The translations under genes were made by a program, and so were the position numbers. A stretch of 64,000 nt of DNA from contig DASSLY010000069.1 of assembly GCA_035689185.1 (NCBI GenBank), forward strand, positions 25,920 through 89,919, given 5' to 3'. Source of the DNA: DASSLY01 sp035689185 (GTDB lineage: Bacteria; Actinomycetota; Actinomycetes; Actinomycetales; Dermatophilaceae). The notes below the pieces were generated by a model that did not search any database, was not told the DNA's origin, and worked only from the letters and a program-made list of their open reading frames with translations. Within the stretch, counting starts at the first letter, position 1. Each line of letters opens with the position of its first letter. Shown here piece after piece: positions 1-8,365 of the stretch.

Positions 1-1272
1 TGGAACTGCGGGCGGTGGCGGTGTCTGAGCGGCTGCATCGGCGGCGCGTTCGCCCTGGGCGCCCAGCGCAGCTCCGGCCTTCGGGCCGGCGGTCGCGGCT
101 CCCTTGGCTACGCTCGCTCCGACCACCACACCCGCGGCCACGGGACCGGCTGCGGCTGCGCTGCCTCCGCTTGCTGCGGCCCCTCCGCCGCCAGCCCCGC
201 CTCCGACACTCACAGCGGGTGTAGGCGAGGGGGTCTTCGGCGGCGGTGTCGTCCCGCTCCCACTGCCAGAGGGTCCGCCCGAGCCGCTGCTGCTGGTTGT
301 CCCGTCGAGCACCTTCTTCGGGTCTCCGCCGCCTTGCGGCTTGGTTGGGATGGGAATGGGGCGGTTGAGGGCGTTCTTGGCATCCTGCTCGGAACCGATC
401 GCGTGGTACATGTCGAACCCGACAAACGCGATGAACTTGTACGTCAGATAGGGCGCGAACGCGGCCATCGCCATCAGCACGATCCCCGCGATCGGGTCGC
501 TGATCGAGGCAAGGTCCCCGTCGATCGGCGCAGAGACCTGGGTGATCGCGACGAGGAACATGACGACAAGCACGAGCTTGGAACAGATCAGGGCGATGAC
601 GAACATCGCCCACTTCCCGATCCATCCGCGCGATGCGTCCCACGATGCGCCACTGAACGCGAGCGGGGCGAACACGACTGCAACCAGCAGCAGCGCCTTC
701 CTGACGAGCAGTGACAGCCACACGATCGCGGCAGCGGTGATCGCGAGGCCGGCCAGGAAGATCGTGATGATCGCTCCCACGCCAGGGGCGGCGATGTTGA
801 TCCCGACCAGCCCGGTTGCGAGGAGGGCGATCTTGTCTCCCATCGACTCGGTGGTCTCCCCGGCGGCCTGCACGATCCCGAGACACAGCTGATCCACGAC
901 CTCCAGCAGGAGCGCCGTAAGCGTGATGACGACAAACGATCCCAGCACTGACTTGGCGAGTCCGAGTGCGGCGCGGGTCAGTGCGGTCGGGTCACGGCGG
1001 ATCAGCCCGGTGATGAGTTGGAGGCAGAAGAAGATCAGCATCACGAAGACTGCGATGCCGAACAGCAGGTTGTAGACAGCGAGGTAGCCGGGCTTGGTGA
1101 CATCCACCAGGGTGGTGGTGTCGAACACCGACCAGACCGCCTCGAACAGCCACCCGGCGGCGGCTCCCATCGCCTGCGCGAGCCAGTCGAACGGGGCCGC
1201 GACCAGAGAGGCGGCTCCTTCGCCGACGGCATCGCAGACCGAGGAGATCACGGGAACGTCGCACACGCCCAT
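1..1272 (-). CDS. TrbL/VirB6-like conjugal transfer membrane protein (3' end beyond left edge)
   Basis: The frame is open from an ATG at 1272 through base 1, so at least 424 residues are present and the C-terminus is missing. The N-terminal 290 residues hold several long hydrophobic helices (around residues 60-85, 105-130, 155-190, 210-240 and 255-280). They are followed by a low-complexity tail rich in Gly, Ser, Pro and Ala. This layout is typical of the polytopic TrbL/VirB6 channel component of type IV secretion in actinobacterial conjugative elements. It starts 30 bp after the stop of the DUF6112 gene, on the same strand, so it is the next gene of the transfer operon. No clear Shine-Dalgarno precedes the ATG, and a GTG a few codons upstream is possible. 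The family call rests on topology and context. Confidence 0.75.
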   Translation of the reverse strand, partial: MGVCDVPVISSVCDAVGEGAASLVAAPFDWLAQAMGAAAGWLFEAVWSVFDTTTLVDVTKPGYLAVYNLLFGIAVFVMLIFFCLQLITGLIRRDPTALTRAALGLAKSVLGSFVVITLTALLLEVVDQLCLGIVQAAGETTESMGDKIALLATGLVGINIAAPGVGAIITIFLAGLAITAAAIVWLSLLVRKALLLVAVVFAPLAFSGASWDASRGWIGKWAMFVIALICSKLVLVVMFLVAITQVSAPIDGDLASISDPIAGIVLMAMAAFAPYLTYKFIAFVGFDMYHAIGSEQDAKNALNRPIPIPTKPQGGGDPKKVLDGTTSSSGSGGPSGSGSGTTPPPKTPSPTPAVSVGGGAGGGGAAASGGSAAAAGPVAAGVVVGASVAKGAATAGPKAGAALGAQGERAADAAAQTPPPPAVP

Positions 1273-1302
1273 CACGAACACCAGCTCTCGACGTGGGTGT
1301 GG

Positions 1303-1623
1303 TCAGACCTGTTGGCCGACGTTCCAGAAGAAGTTGATGAGCGTCACGCTCGCGCCGCAGATCACCGCCGCGCCGCAGGAGACCAGGACGCCGATCTTCC
1401 CTCGTGACGCGAGATGAGGGTTAGACGAGTTCGCGCCGAAACCCCACACGATCGCCGAGACGATCAGCGCCAGCACGGACAGGATCAGGCCGATGGTCAT
1501 CACCGCGCCGACGATGGTGCGCAGTTGGTTGATCCCCGGCAACCCATCGGTGTTGGGGTCGATGTTGATGTCCATCGGCACGAGCAGCGGTGCGGACAGG
1601 GCGGTGGTGAGCAGATCGAACAC
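1303..1623 (-). CDS. DUF6112 family small integral membrane protein
   Basis: A 106-residue protein with two transmembrane helices (around residues 35-57 and 72-95) and a short acidic N-terminal part reading MDINIDPNTDGLPGINQLR. The GTG start at 1623 is preceded by AAGGAGA at good spacing. The longer open frame upstream lacks membrane character and was discarded. DUF6112 proteins occur in actinobacterial conjugation clusters next to TrbL-like genes; a pilin-like VirB2/TrbC role has often been supposed from size and topology, but that is inference. A second paralogue lies at 2670-2936. The two were probably adjacent before the opposite-strand gene at 1789-2655 entered between them. Confidence 0.85.
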   Translation of the reverse strand: MFDLLTTALSAPLLVPMDINIDPNTDGLPGINQLRTIVGAVMTIGLILSVLALIVSAIVWGFGANSSNPHLASRGKIGVLVSCGAAVICGASVTLINFFWNVGQQV

Positions 1624-1788
1624 GGTGGGTCTCCTTGGCGACGGGCGGCCCGCCTGCGAAATCTCAGACGGGTACACGCGACAGGTGCGCGCTCGTCTCC
1701 TGGCTCGTCGGTGGTCGCCCGTAGCCTTGAGGTGTCTGTGCGCGTCGCTCGTCCGCACGGGTTTGCCGGATCGAGAGGTGCCAGGAAC

Positions 1789-2655
1789 GTGAGTCAGTAC
1801 GGGGTGGACTACCTCCAGCGATTGCGCGCCACCGTCGAGAAGTTCGAGGGAGCGTTCAACGCCTGGATGAGCACTCAGGTCGAGGCAGATCACATGTCTG
1901 CACGCGGCCTCTTTCCGACTGTGTGGACTAAGGAAGGCCAGGATCAGGACGAGGTCCAACGTCTCGAACTCGGTGTCGCGGAGGCAGCCGGCTTGGCAGC
2001 GAGCGCAGTGTCGGTAACCGGTGCCTATATTGCGATTGCGGGTATCGGAGCGATCGACCCGATCTCCAACTGGTCGTTCATGGCTGCTCCCAAGGCTCCG
2101 ATCGCGCCTCGGGACATTCGTACGACGACCGCCAATGTCAAGGGCAGGCTGGACGCAATGATCGTCGATGCAGAGTCGCGCACGGACTCTGACTTACCGA
2201 CCTTCGCGCCCGCGCAGTTTCACCCGGTGGTCTGGGCTGGCGCGCCCGCACATTGGACGACGCATCAGTACCGAGTGGCGGTGCGCGAGGCGGCCGAAGG
2301 CCTCACGGTCCACTGGAAGGAGCGGCTCGGCAGAAACGATGTCGATGACACTGTCTTCTGGCAGCAGACGCTCTCACCAGGTGCACCCGAACCGGGCAAG
2401 CCGAAGCTCACCTGGCCGGGAGCGTGGGACGACAAGACGGTGAAGAGCATGCGCGGTGGCCTCGAACCGCTTGGAAAGGCCCTCAACGCGCTGGCCACCG
2501 GTCTGAACCTCACGGTCCGCAACGTGACAACGCACACGCGCACCGAGCTGTCTGAGCAAGAGGCAATGGAGCGCCTCGGGGCTTATAGCTACTTCGCGAG
2601 GTTGCTTGATCGGTGCGAGACAGCGAGCGCCGAGGTGGAGGATTCGGACCAATGA
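1789..2655 (+). CDS. TIGR02391 (Ymh)/HEPN-type protein, probable toxin or defence cargo
   Basis: A 288-residue protein. The C-terminal 140 residues match the TIGR02391/Hypoth_Ymh pattern: a helix ending around AVREAAEGLTVHWKERLG, then RNVTTH and a helical tail with EAMERLGAYSYFARLLDRCE. RNVTTH (R244, H249) fits the R-x4-6-H signature of HEPN ribonucleases, suggesting RNA cleavage or abortive infection; this is inference. The N-terminal half is helical and unrecognised. The GTG start at 1789 is preceded by a weak GGA. The frame is open further upstream to 1414, but that part has no protein-like character. It lies opposite to the transfer operon and separates two DUF6112 genes, as expected of inserted cargo. 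No antitoxin gene is visible beside it. Confidence 0.7.
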   Translation: MSQYGVDYLQRLRATVEKFEGAFNAWMSTQVEADHMSARGLFPTVWTKEGQDQDEVQRLELGVAEAAGLAASAVSVTGAYIAIAGIGAIDPISNWSFMAAPKAPIAPRDIRTTTANVKGRLDAMIVDAESRTDSDLPTFAPAQFHPVVWAGAPAHWTTHQYRVAVREAAEGLTVHWKERLGRNDVDDTVFWQQTLSPGAPEPGKPKLTWPGAWDDKTVKSMRGGLEPLGKALNALATGLNLTVRNVTTHTRTELSEQEAMERLGAYSYFARLLDRCETASAEVEDSDQ

Positions 2656-2669
2656 GGCCAACCTTGCAG

Positions 2670-2936
2670 CTACAAGCTCGATCCAACTGCGAGTAGCCAG
2701 TTCATCCAGGCCACGCCACCTCCGGCGAGCGCTGCGGCCCCGAGTGCGACAAGGACGCCCGTTCGGCCCTTGCTGGCGGCCGCGTAGTTGCCGTGAGCCG
2801 TCGCGATGGCCCAGACGATCGCGGACAGACTCAGCATCAAGACGGCGACAATGAGAACGAACGTCAACAGTGCTCCGACCACGGCGCGGAGGTCGCCGAT
2901 GCCGCCGAGGCCGTCGAAGTCGGGGAAGACGCCCAT
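2670..2936 (-). CDS. DUF6112 family small integral membrane protein, second copy
   Basis: An 88-residue protein with two hydrophobic helices (about residues 20-45 and 57-83) joined by a short polar loop containing AAASKGRTG. It is clearly related to the 1303-1623 product: both have an acidic GLPG/GLGG N-terminus, the AIVW motif in helix 1 and a KxxxxVLV start of helix 2. Its ATG lies 6 bp after the stop of the M23 gene upstream on the same strand, so the two are co-transcribed. Paired DUF6112 copies suggest two subunits of one structure in the transfer channel; that role is inferred. Confidence 0.85.
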   Translation of the reverse strand: MGVFPDFDGLGGIGDLRAVVGALLTFVLIVAVLMLSLSAIVWAIATAHGNYAAASKGRTGVLVALGAAALAGGGVAWMNWLLAVGSSL

Positions 2937-2942
2937 GGTCGA

Positions 2943-4556
2943 TCACCCGCCTTTCACGGTGACGTGGAGGTGGTCGTAGTGGCCGCCGGTGACGTCGCCG
3001 GGGTCGTGAATGCCGCCGCCGTTGTAGGGTCGCCAGCCGTCGGCGTCGCGGGCGACGGACCAGATGTGGCCTTGCCAGATGAGGTAGTGGACGCCCAACA
3101 CTTGGGCGTTGTCCTTCATCCAGTGGGTGAGCTTCCAGCCTGCGTCGAGTTGCGCCGCGGTGGGGCTTTGTCCGATCTGGTTGCCGAAGGTGATGTCGCA
3201 GGCTCGTCCGAGGGGGTGCTCGGACTTCGTGCCGGGCCGGGGTGAGTAGCAGCCCCAGCCGGTGTCGGGGAACGCAGCGAGGGTCTGTTGGTAGAGGTGG
3301 AGCAGACGGGCGGTGATCTGTCCCGAGCTGGTGGGATCGTCGACGAGCCGGTCGGGGTCTCCATCGACGCCGGTCGGCGTACCAGCGGTGCCGTTGTCGC
3401 AAGCGGCTGGTGATCCGCTGGTCGCGGTGGGGAGGTTCGCGGCGCCGTGCTGGTTGAGCCAGGCTGCGGCGTCGACGGCCTCGCCGTTGGTGCCGCCGGG
3501 GCGGACCTCGAAGTGCAGATGTGCGCCGGTGCTCATGCCGGAGGAGCCGACATCGCCGATGTGTTGCCCGGCGCTCACCCGGTCGCCAGCCCGGACGTGG
3601 ATGCCGGTCTGCCACATGTGCGCGTAGGCCGTCGCGACGGTCTGGCCGTCGATGGTGTGCTCGATGACGATGAGGCCGCCGTAGCCGCCGGAGAACTGCG
3701 CGACGGTGACGGTGCCGGCAGCGGCGGCGAGGATCGGGGTGCCGTCGGGTGCTGCCAAATCGGTGCCCGTATGCAGTTTGCGTTCGCCCGTGATCGGGTG
3801 AGCGCGCATCCCGAACGGCGAGGACAGCACCCAGGTACCTTCGGGCAGCGGGAACACCACCCGCGAGGACACAGACCCCGGCCCACCGGCTCCAAGCGCA
3901 GACCCGTTGCTGTTGGTGAGCGCGGCGAGGATGCTCTCGGCGACGGGCTCGTAGTTGCGGTAGCGGTCGGGATAAGCGGAGACTTCGACGGCCTGGGCGG
4001 TTTCGCTAGGGTCCATCCGCTGCCAGCCGGGGATGTCGAGCAGGCCACGCGGCGAGGGATAGTTCGGTCCGGTCGGCCCGCCGAAGAACGCTCGGGCCTG
4101 GTAGGTCGGGTCCATGAGTTCGGCGACGGTGCCCCACCCTGATTGCGGCCGCATCTGGAACAGCCCGAGGCTGTCGTGGTCGTTGCCGTCACCGTCGTTG
4201 GGATAGTTCGCCGACTCGGGGTACGCGCCGGTGTTGGTGAGCATCCGCATTGTGGACTCGGTGAGGGCGGCCATCAGCGCGATCTTGACTCCCGGCCGGC
4301 CCACGTCGTCGACGCCGTTGCCGATGGTGATGACCGTTGCGGCGTGCGTGAGCTGCTGACGGCCCAGGGTGAAGGTCTCGCCGTCTGCGGTGGCTACGGT
4401 GAGCGAGTCCGGGACAGGGCCAATTGCAAGACCGCCGCTCGGCGTGGCGCAGTGGGCGGCAGCGGCGGGGTTCATCAGCACCCCGACGCCAATCAGTCCT
4501 GCGGAGGGTCCGAAGAACAGCAGCGCCAGTGCTGCGACGGCGACTTTGCGGAACAC
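2943..4556 (-). CDS. Conjugal cell-wall hydrolase: lysozyme-like plus M23 peptidase domains
   Basis: A 537-residue protein that would open the peptidoglycan for the mating channel. Residues 1-35 form a signal or anchor segment. Residues about 85-215 resemble a lytic transglycosylase (ALTESTMRML with the likely catalytic Glu, then SLGLFQMRPQ). Residues about 245-365 are an M23/LytM metallopeptidase: the zinc ligands appear as HTGTD and HLHFE, and AYAH supplies a third conserved His. The last 110 residues (GWGCYSPRPGTKSEHPLGRA, CDITFG, HYDHLHV) resemble the C-terminal domain seen in many actinobacterial transfer peptidases. It sits between the TcpC-like gene and DUF6112, as in other actinobacterial ICEs. 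Confidence 0.85.
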   Translation of the reverse strand: MFRKVAVAALALLFFGPSAGLIGVGVLMNPAAAAHCATPSGGLAIGPVPDSLTVATADGETFTLGRQQLTHAATVITIGNGVDDVGRPGVKIALMAALTESTMRMLTNTGAYPESANYPNDGDGNDHDSLGLFQMRPQSGWGTVAELMDPTYQARAFFGGPTGPNYPSPRGLLDIPGWQRMDPSETAQAVEVSAYPDRYRNYEPVAESILAALTNSNGSALGAGGPGSVSSRVVFPLPEGTWVLSSPFGMRAHPITGERKLHTGTDLAAPDGTPILAAAAGTVTVAQFSGGYGGLIVIEHTIDGQTVATAYAHMWQTGIHVRAGDRVSAGQHIGDVGSSGMSTGAHLHFEVRPGGTNGEAVDAAAWLNQHGAANLPTATSGSPAACDNGTAGTPTGVDGDPDRLVDDPTSSGQITARLLHLYQQTLAAFPDTGWGCYSPRPGTKSEHPLGRACDITFGNQIGQSPTAAQLDAGWKLTHWMKDNAQVLGVHYLIWQGHIWSVARDADGWRPYNGGGIHDPGDVTGGHYDHLHVTVKGG

Positions 4557-4568
4557 GACGCCACCCCT

Positions 4569-5282
4569 TCAGCGCAGCGGGTTATCAAGCTGCGAGAGCC
4601 GAAGCAGATGGCAGCTCTGATAGGTCGGTGCGCAGACCACGAACACGGTGAAGGCCACGGGATGCTCGCTGGTGACCGATTGGCCGTTCCATACCCCCGC
4701 GCGGTGGCGGGTGCCCTCGATCGTGATGGCGGTCGTGCCCGGCGCGAGCTGCCCCGGTCGCGCCTGCGCTACTGCGTCGGCCCAGGCTGCGGGAACGTGT
4801 GCGGTGTCGATGGTGAGGTGCTGGCGGGTGGCGTACTGCCGCAGCTCGATCCAGGCCTCCCGGTTCGGCAGGTACGCGGCCACATCGGAGGCGAGCCCGG
4901 CTTGTTCGTCTCCGCTGGGGTCACCCACCGCCAGGATCGCCGAGGTGTAGTCGAGCGGCCACAGACCTGAGGCGGTGTCCCAGGCGAACAGCGTGGCGGC
5001 GACGCCTTGAGCGAAGGCCGCTGGATGGGTGGAGCGCGGGACGGAAGCAACCTGCGGCGGCTTGGGCGCGGTTGGCGGCGAGGTTGGTGTCGTGGCGGCC
5101 TGGCCAGGCTCCGAGTCCGGGCCGGTGTTCGTCGTTGTGCGTGGGCCTGTAAGGAGTCCGTAGATGCCGACTCCGGCGAGAAGCAGCAGGACGATACCGG
5201 CGACGATGAGGGCAACGGTGCGGCGTCGAGTGCGGGGGTCAGAGGATGCAGGGCTCATGCCGAGCAGGTGCGCACCCAGCAT
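4569..5282 (-). CDS. TcpC-like single-span membrane protein of the transfer apparatus
   Basis: A 237-residue protein with a short basic N-terminus (RTRRRT), one transmembrane helix (about residues 23-45), a Pro/Thr/Ser-rich linker and an external domain of about 140 residues containing WIELRQYATRQ. The topology matches the bitopic VirB8/TcpC-like subunits of Gram-positive conjugation systems; homology is inferred from topology and position. An ATG at 5282 lies 10 bp after the ParB stop with a GAGGG just upstream. An ATG at 5258 (MSPASSDP) is a reasonable alternative. The gene is followed 12 bp later by the cell-wall hydrolase. Confidence 0.65.
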   Translation of the reverse strand: MLGAHLLGMSPASSDPRTRRRTVALIVAGIVLLLLAGVGIYGLLTGPRTTTNTGPDSEPGQAATTPTSPPTAPKPPQVASVPRSTHPAAFAQGVAATLFAWDTASGLWPLDYTSAILAVGDPSGDEQAGLASDVAAYLPNREAWIELRQYATRQHLTIDTAHVPAAWADAVAQARPGQLAPGTTAITIEGTRHRAGVWNGQSVTSEHPVAFTVFVVCAPTYQSCHLLRLSQLDNPLR

Positions 5283-5292
5283 CCACCCTCGG

Positions 5293-6294
5293 TCAGAGTG
5301 CGCGTAGGTGTGGGCCTTCACCCGTGGCGCGTCGAGCTGAACGGAGTTCGTCGGCGAAACGGGCGGTGCCTTCAGCTGTTTCGAGGAAGCTCTCGAACTG
5401 CTCTTGAGTCAGCTCGTTGGCGAGTGCGTCGGTGTCGTAGTGGGTCCACCAGTTGGCCAGCTCGCCCCAGGTCTGGATGAACGCGCGCACCGGGTATCGC
5501 ACCGGCTGACCCTCGTTGGCGACGATAGGCAGTGGCCGTGGCGGCGTCCGCTTGCCCCTCTTGACCAACTTCGCGTGGGCCACGGCCGCCTCGGCGCGAG
5601 CCTGAACCTCGGCCTCGCGGCGCTGCCGGGTGATGGCATCGGCGTCGCGGATCGCTTGATAGATCGGATGCACCGAGTCGCCCCCCTCGATCCGCTCCAG
5701 CCCAGCGGCAGCCTCGGTGCGCAACGTCTCGGGTTGAGCGGGGTCGTTGGCGATGTCTTCGAGGTAGCCGATCTTGTCCAGCGTCTTGTAGGACGCGCCT
5801 CCGGGGATCATCGCGGCGGCCTGTTCGTCGGCACGTCCGTGCGGGGTGTCTGACGGTGCGGGAAATCTTCCCGCACCGTTCATCCCCGGCTGGTTCTCGC
5901 TGCTGAACTGTGTGGCGCTCTGGCGGCGGGCGGCGTCTTCGGCCATGACCCGCTTGAGTTCCCGGTACAAGCCAGCGGCTTCGAGCTGGGTGTAGGGCTT
6001 GTGGAGCATGTTGTCGTCCTGCTCGGCGAGAAGGTGCCCGAGGCGGTCGGACAGGCCGCTTCGCACCCACACGTTGACGGTGCGCCAGCCAAGCCTCTTG
6101 ATCGCGGCGAGGCGACGTGCCCCGCATACGAGCACACCATCGATGGTGATCGTGAGGGGTTGCAGCAGTCCGTCGCGTGCGATGGACGCGGCCAGCGCGT
6201 CGATGTCGCCGAGGTCGGCGCGGTGTCGCTGCCCCACCATGATCGACTCGACGGCCCGGTCGAGTTGGATGCTGCCGATCTGTGGCTCGGTCAC
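5293..6294 (-). CDS. ParB N-terminal domain protein
   Basis: A 333-residue protein. Residues about 8-105 form a ParB/Spo0J N-terminal fold: VGQRHRADLGDIDALAASI, DGLLQPLTIT, then GARRLAAIKRLGW, the conserved CTP-binding GxRR region. The rest is helical, with basic and acidic stretches and no clear partner-binding motif. No ParA gene is adjacent, so it may act in plasmid-like maintenance or in regulating the element rather than in classical partitioning. Its ATG overlaps the stop of the upstream gene (ATGA), so translation is coupled. Confidence 0.8.
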   Translation of the reverse strand: MTEPQIGSIQLDRAVESIMVGQRHRADLGDIDALAASIARDGLLQPLTITIDGVLVCGARRLAAIKRLGWRTVNVWVRSGLSDRLGHLLAEQDDNMLHKPYTQLEAAGLYRELKRVMAEDAARRQSATQFSSENQPGMNGAGRFPAPSDTPHGRADEQAAAMIPGGASYKTLDKIGYLEDIANDPAQPETLRTEAAAGLERIEGGDSVHPIYQAIRDADAITRQRREAEVQARAEAAVAHAKLVKRGKRTPPRPLPIVANEGQPVRYPVRAFIQTWGELANWWTHYDTDALANELTQEQFESFLETAEGTARFADELRSARRATGEGPHLRAL

Positions 6295-7184
6295 GACGCC
6301 TCACCGCCTCCACCGCGCGGCGCGGCCAAGGCCAGAGCGAGGATCAAATCGTCGTCGCGCAGCAGCAGGTCGAGGGGCTCGCCGAGCAGTAGTCGCAGCA
6401 GGACGCCGCGTCCGCTGCTGGTTGCCGCGTACGCCGGGTGCGGGTTGCCGAGCAGTGCCTTGAGCAGGGCGGTCCAGGAGCGGTGCGGCAGATCGAGCAG
6501 TGCCCGCGCGTGACGGTCCCGGCGCAGCGCCTCGTAGGCGGACTGGCGAGTGCCGGCCCTCATCAACGCACCGCACACGTGCTCCACCGACGCACGCGCA
6601 CTGTCCGCTGGCCAGTCGAGCAGGCACAGCATCGCGATGGCGTCCTCGGCCGCCGACCCGGCGGACATGCACGCCTGCGCAGAGCCGGGACCCTCGCGCC
6701 GCTCGGTGTCGATGTCGCTGGGGTGGGTGTCGATGGTGTGGAACGCGGGATGGTAGTCGGTAAGCGCGGTGTCGCGTTCGGAGAACCGTTCGGGGTCGTG
6801 GAACGCCGAGACGTGCGCGCGGCGGGCCTGGTGCACCGAGCAGAGCAGGCCTTGGGCACGTTCCTCGTAGACGCAGGTGATCCGAACGGCGTGGGTGATG
6901 ATCGCCCACGGGTCGTTGGCTTCGCGGGTCGAGCGGTACTGCATCGCGTCGAATGCGGCAGCGACCGCCTCCCAGGTGTCGAGCCTGTGCTTGCGTGCCA
7001 GGGCTCTGTACTTTTCGGCGGCGAACTCCATCAGGTCGCGTGCCACCAGGTCGTGGACCCAGGCGTCCTCGCCGCCCTCGTAGAGACGGTTGAGCAGGGC
7101 ACGCAGACCCTCACTGGTGGTGAAGTCCTCAGGCCTGCGGGCCGTCTGCTCGGTGCTGGTGCTGGTGCTGGTCGATGTGGTCAT
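6291..7184 (-). CDS. Alpha-helical protein of the transfer operon, function unknown
   Basis: A 297-residue protein with a Ser/Thr-rich start and a largely helical body (EGLRALLNRLYEGGEDAWVHD, then DAWVHDLVARDLMEFAAEKY). The middle (DTWEAVAAAFDAMQYRSTRE, DPWAIITHAVRITCVYEER) looks like a sigma-like or wHTH fold, but I cannot assign it to a family. The ATG at 7184 has a very strong AGGAGGTG nine bases upstream; the frame stays open to 7262 but without such a signal. The stop overlaps the parB start. Homologues sit between parB and DUF2637 genes in related elements, so a DNA-processing or regulatory role is likely. Confidence 0.7.
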   Translation of the reverse strand: MTTSTSTSTSTEQTARRPEDFTTSEGLRALLNRLYEGGEDAWVHDLVARDLMEFAAEKYRALARKHRLDTWEAVAAAFDAMQYRSTREANDPWAIITHAVRITCVYEERAQGLLCSVHQARRAHVSAFHDPERFSERDTALTDYHPAFHTIDTHPSDIDTERREGPGSAQACMSAGSAAEDAIAMLCLLDWPADSARASVEHVCGALMRAGTRQSAYEALRRDRHARALLDLPHRSWTALLKALLGNPHPAYAATSSGRGVLLRLLLGEPLDLLLRDDDLILALALAAPRGGGGEAS

Positions 7185-7277
7185 GGTGTCGGCACCTCCT
7201 GACAGGCAGGTGCGCACTCGCTCCCACGAGTGCGTCCTGCGTGCCGATGCCGTCGGGACCATGACCCGTCACCACCG

Positions 7278-7682
7278 TCAGCTCATCGAGACCCCGGGCC
7301 GGGACGGCTGAGACGAGGGTGCGCTGCTGCGTCCGAACGCCGAGATCGGCGGCAACCGGCGGCCACGATCCCCGAGACGACGTGCTCCGGCACCAATCGG
7401 GGTCCGGGTGCGGCGCGCCAATTCGGCCTGGAAGTCGAGACCTCGACCGGCCGCGTGCGCCGAGTGACGAGCGATCAAGTCGGTCGGGCGCACCCACTCC
7501 ACGCCCCGCCCGCGAACGATCGCGTGGTGCTTGTCGTCACGGGCGACCTGCCGAACCCGTACCGCCTCGGGGGTACTCGTTGCCTCGACGGATTCGTGAC
7601 GCTCGCGCGGTTCGTCGGGTACCTGACGAGCCGGATCGGGCTCAGTCGCGCGATCCTGCCGCGGGGTGTCGGTGGTGTTCAT
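7278..7682 (-). CDS. Small basic hypothetical protein
   Basis: A 134-residue protein, hydrophilic and rich in Arg and Pro, with a central stretch (KHHAIVRGRGVEWVRPTDLIARHSAHAAGRGLDFQAEL, residues about 51-88) that looks ordered. Its ATG overlaps the stop of the DUF2637 gene (ATGA) and is preceded by AAGGAGA, which supports translation. Proteins of this size and composition in actinobacterial elements are sometimes relaxosome or mobilisation accessory factors. I see no motif that proves this. Confidence 0.6.
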   Translation of the reverse strand: MNTTDTPRQDRATEPDPARQVPDEPRERHESVEATSTPEAVRVRQVARDDKHHAIVRGRGVEWVRPTDLIARHSAHAAGRGLDFQAELARRTRTPIGAGARRLGDRGRRLPPISAFGRSSAPSSQPSRPGVSMS

Positions 7683-8365
7683 GGGGTTGTCTCCTTCCGC
7701 TCGTCGGAGGTGTCGTTGGTGTCAGCCAGGTGCGCGACGGCGAACCAGCGGCCGACCGTCGAGGGATGCACTCCGAGCTCGCGGGCGATCCGCTTGTTCG
7801 ACCAGCCCGCCTCGCGCAACTCCCACCCCAGAGCCCTCCGATCCACGACCGCCGCCGTCGTGCCGCGAGCAGGCTGTTGTGGATCAGCGGTTGGTAGCGC
7901 TGGAAAGGCATCCGCAGTGACCGTCGAGAGCGACGCGCCAGCACGTGGTTCGGTGTCGGTTCCGGGTGGTCGAGTGAGGATCACGGTCAAGTGGGTGATG
8001 GCGAGCAGCACGACGGGCGGCACCGCCGCGACGGAGGCCGCGAGCACGCCCGGTACGTCGGCGTCCGCGGCGACGACGGCATGGATCGCGTTCGCCGTCA
8101 CCGACACGAGCGCGCCGCCGACCAGAAGAGCCCACGGGTACCAGGCAGAGCGCTGCCCGGCCAGCGCCACGACGGCGACCGTAGCGACGACGATGATGCC
8201 GTCCACGATCAGCGGCCAGGCCCACGCCTGCCCGGCGCCGATCCCCGAGCGAGCGGCGAGGTCGGCCAGCGACGTGAACGACAGCCAGAATGCGCCGGCG
8301 GCGATGAACACCGTCCCGGCCGCCGCCGTGACGACCGCCCACCTTCGTCCATCCGCGGCGCGCAT
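7679..8365 (-). CDS. DUF2637 membrane protein with C-terminal HTH
   Basis: A 228-residue protein. Residues about 8-135 contain four hydrophobic helices of the DUF2637 type (AVVTAAAGTVFIAAGAFW, GQAWAWPLIVDGIIVVATVA, WALLVGGALVSVTANAIHA and AVPPVVLLAITHLTVIL). The last 60 residues form an HTH of the WELREAGWSNKRIARELGVH, STVGRWF type. The ATG at 8365 shares one base with the stop of the primase gene (TGATG), so I prefer it to the frame start at 8425. DUF2637 proteins occur in Streptomyces and other actinobacterial plasmids near transfer and replication genes. Membrane anchoring plus DNA binding suggests tethering of element DNA, which is inference. Confidence 0.8.
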   Translation of the reverse strand: MRAADGRRWAVVTAAAGTVFIAAGAFWLSFTSLADLAARSGIGAGQAWAWPLIVDGIIVVATVAVVALAGQRSAWYPWALLVGGALVSVTANAIHAVVAADADVPGVLAASVAAVPPVVLLAITHLTVILTRPPGTDTEPRAGASLSTVTADAFPALPTADPQQPARGTTAAVVDRRALGWELREAGWSNKRIARELGVHPSTVGRWFAVAHLADTNDTSDERKETTP

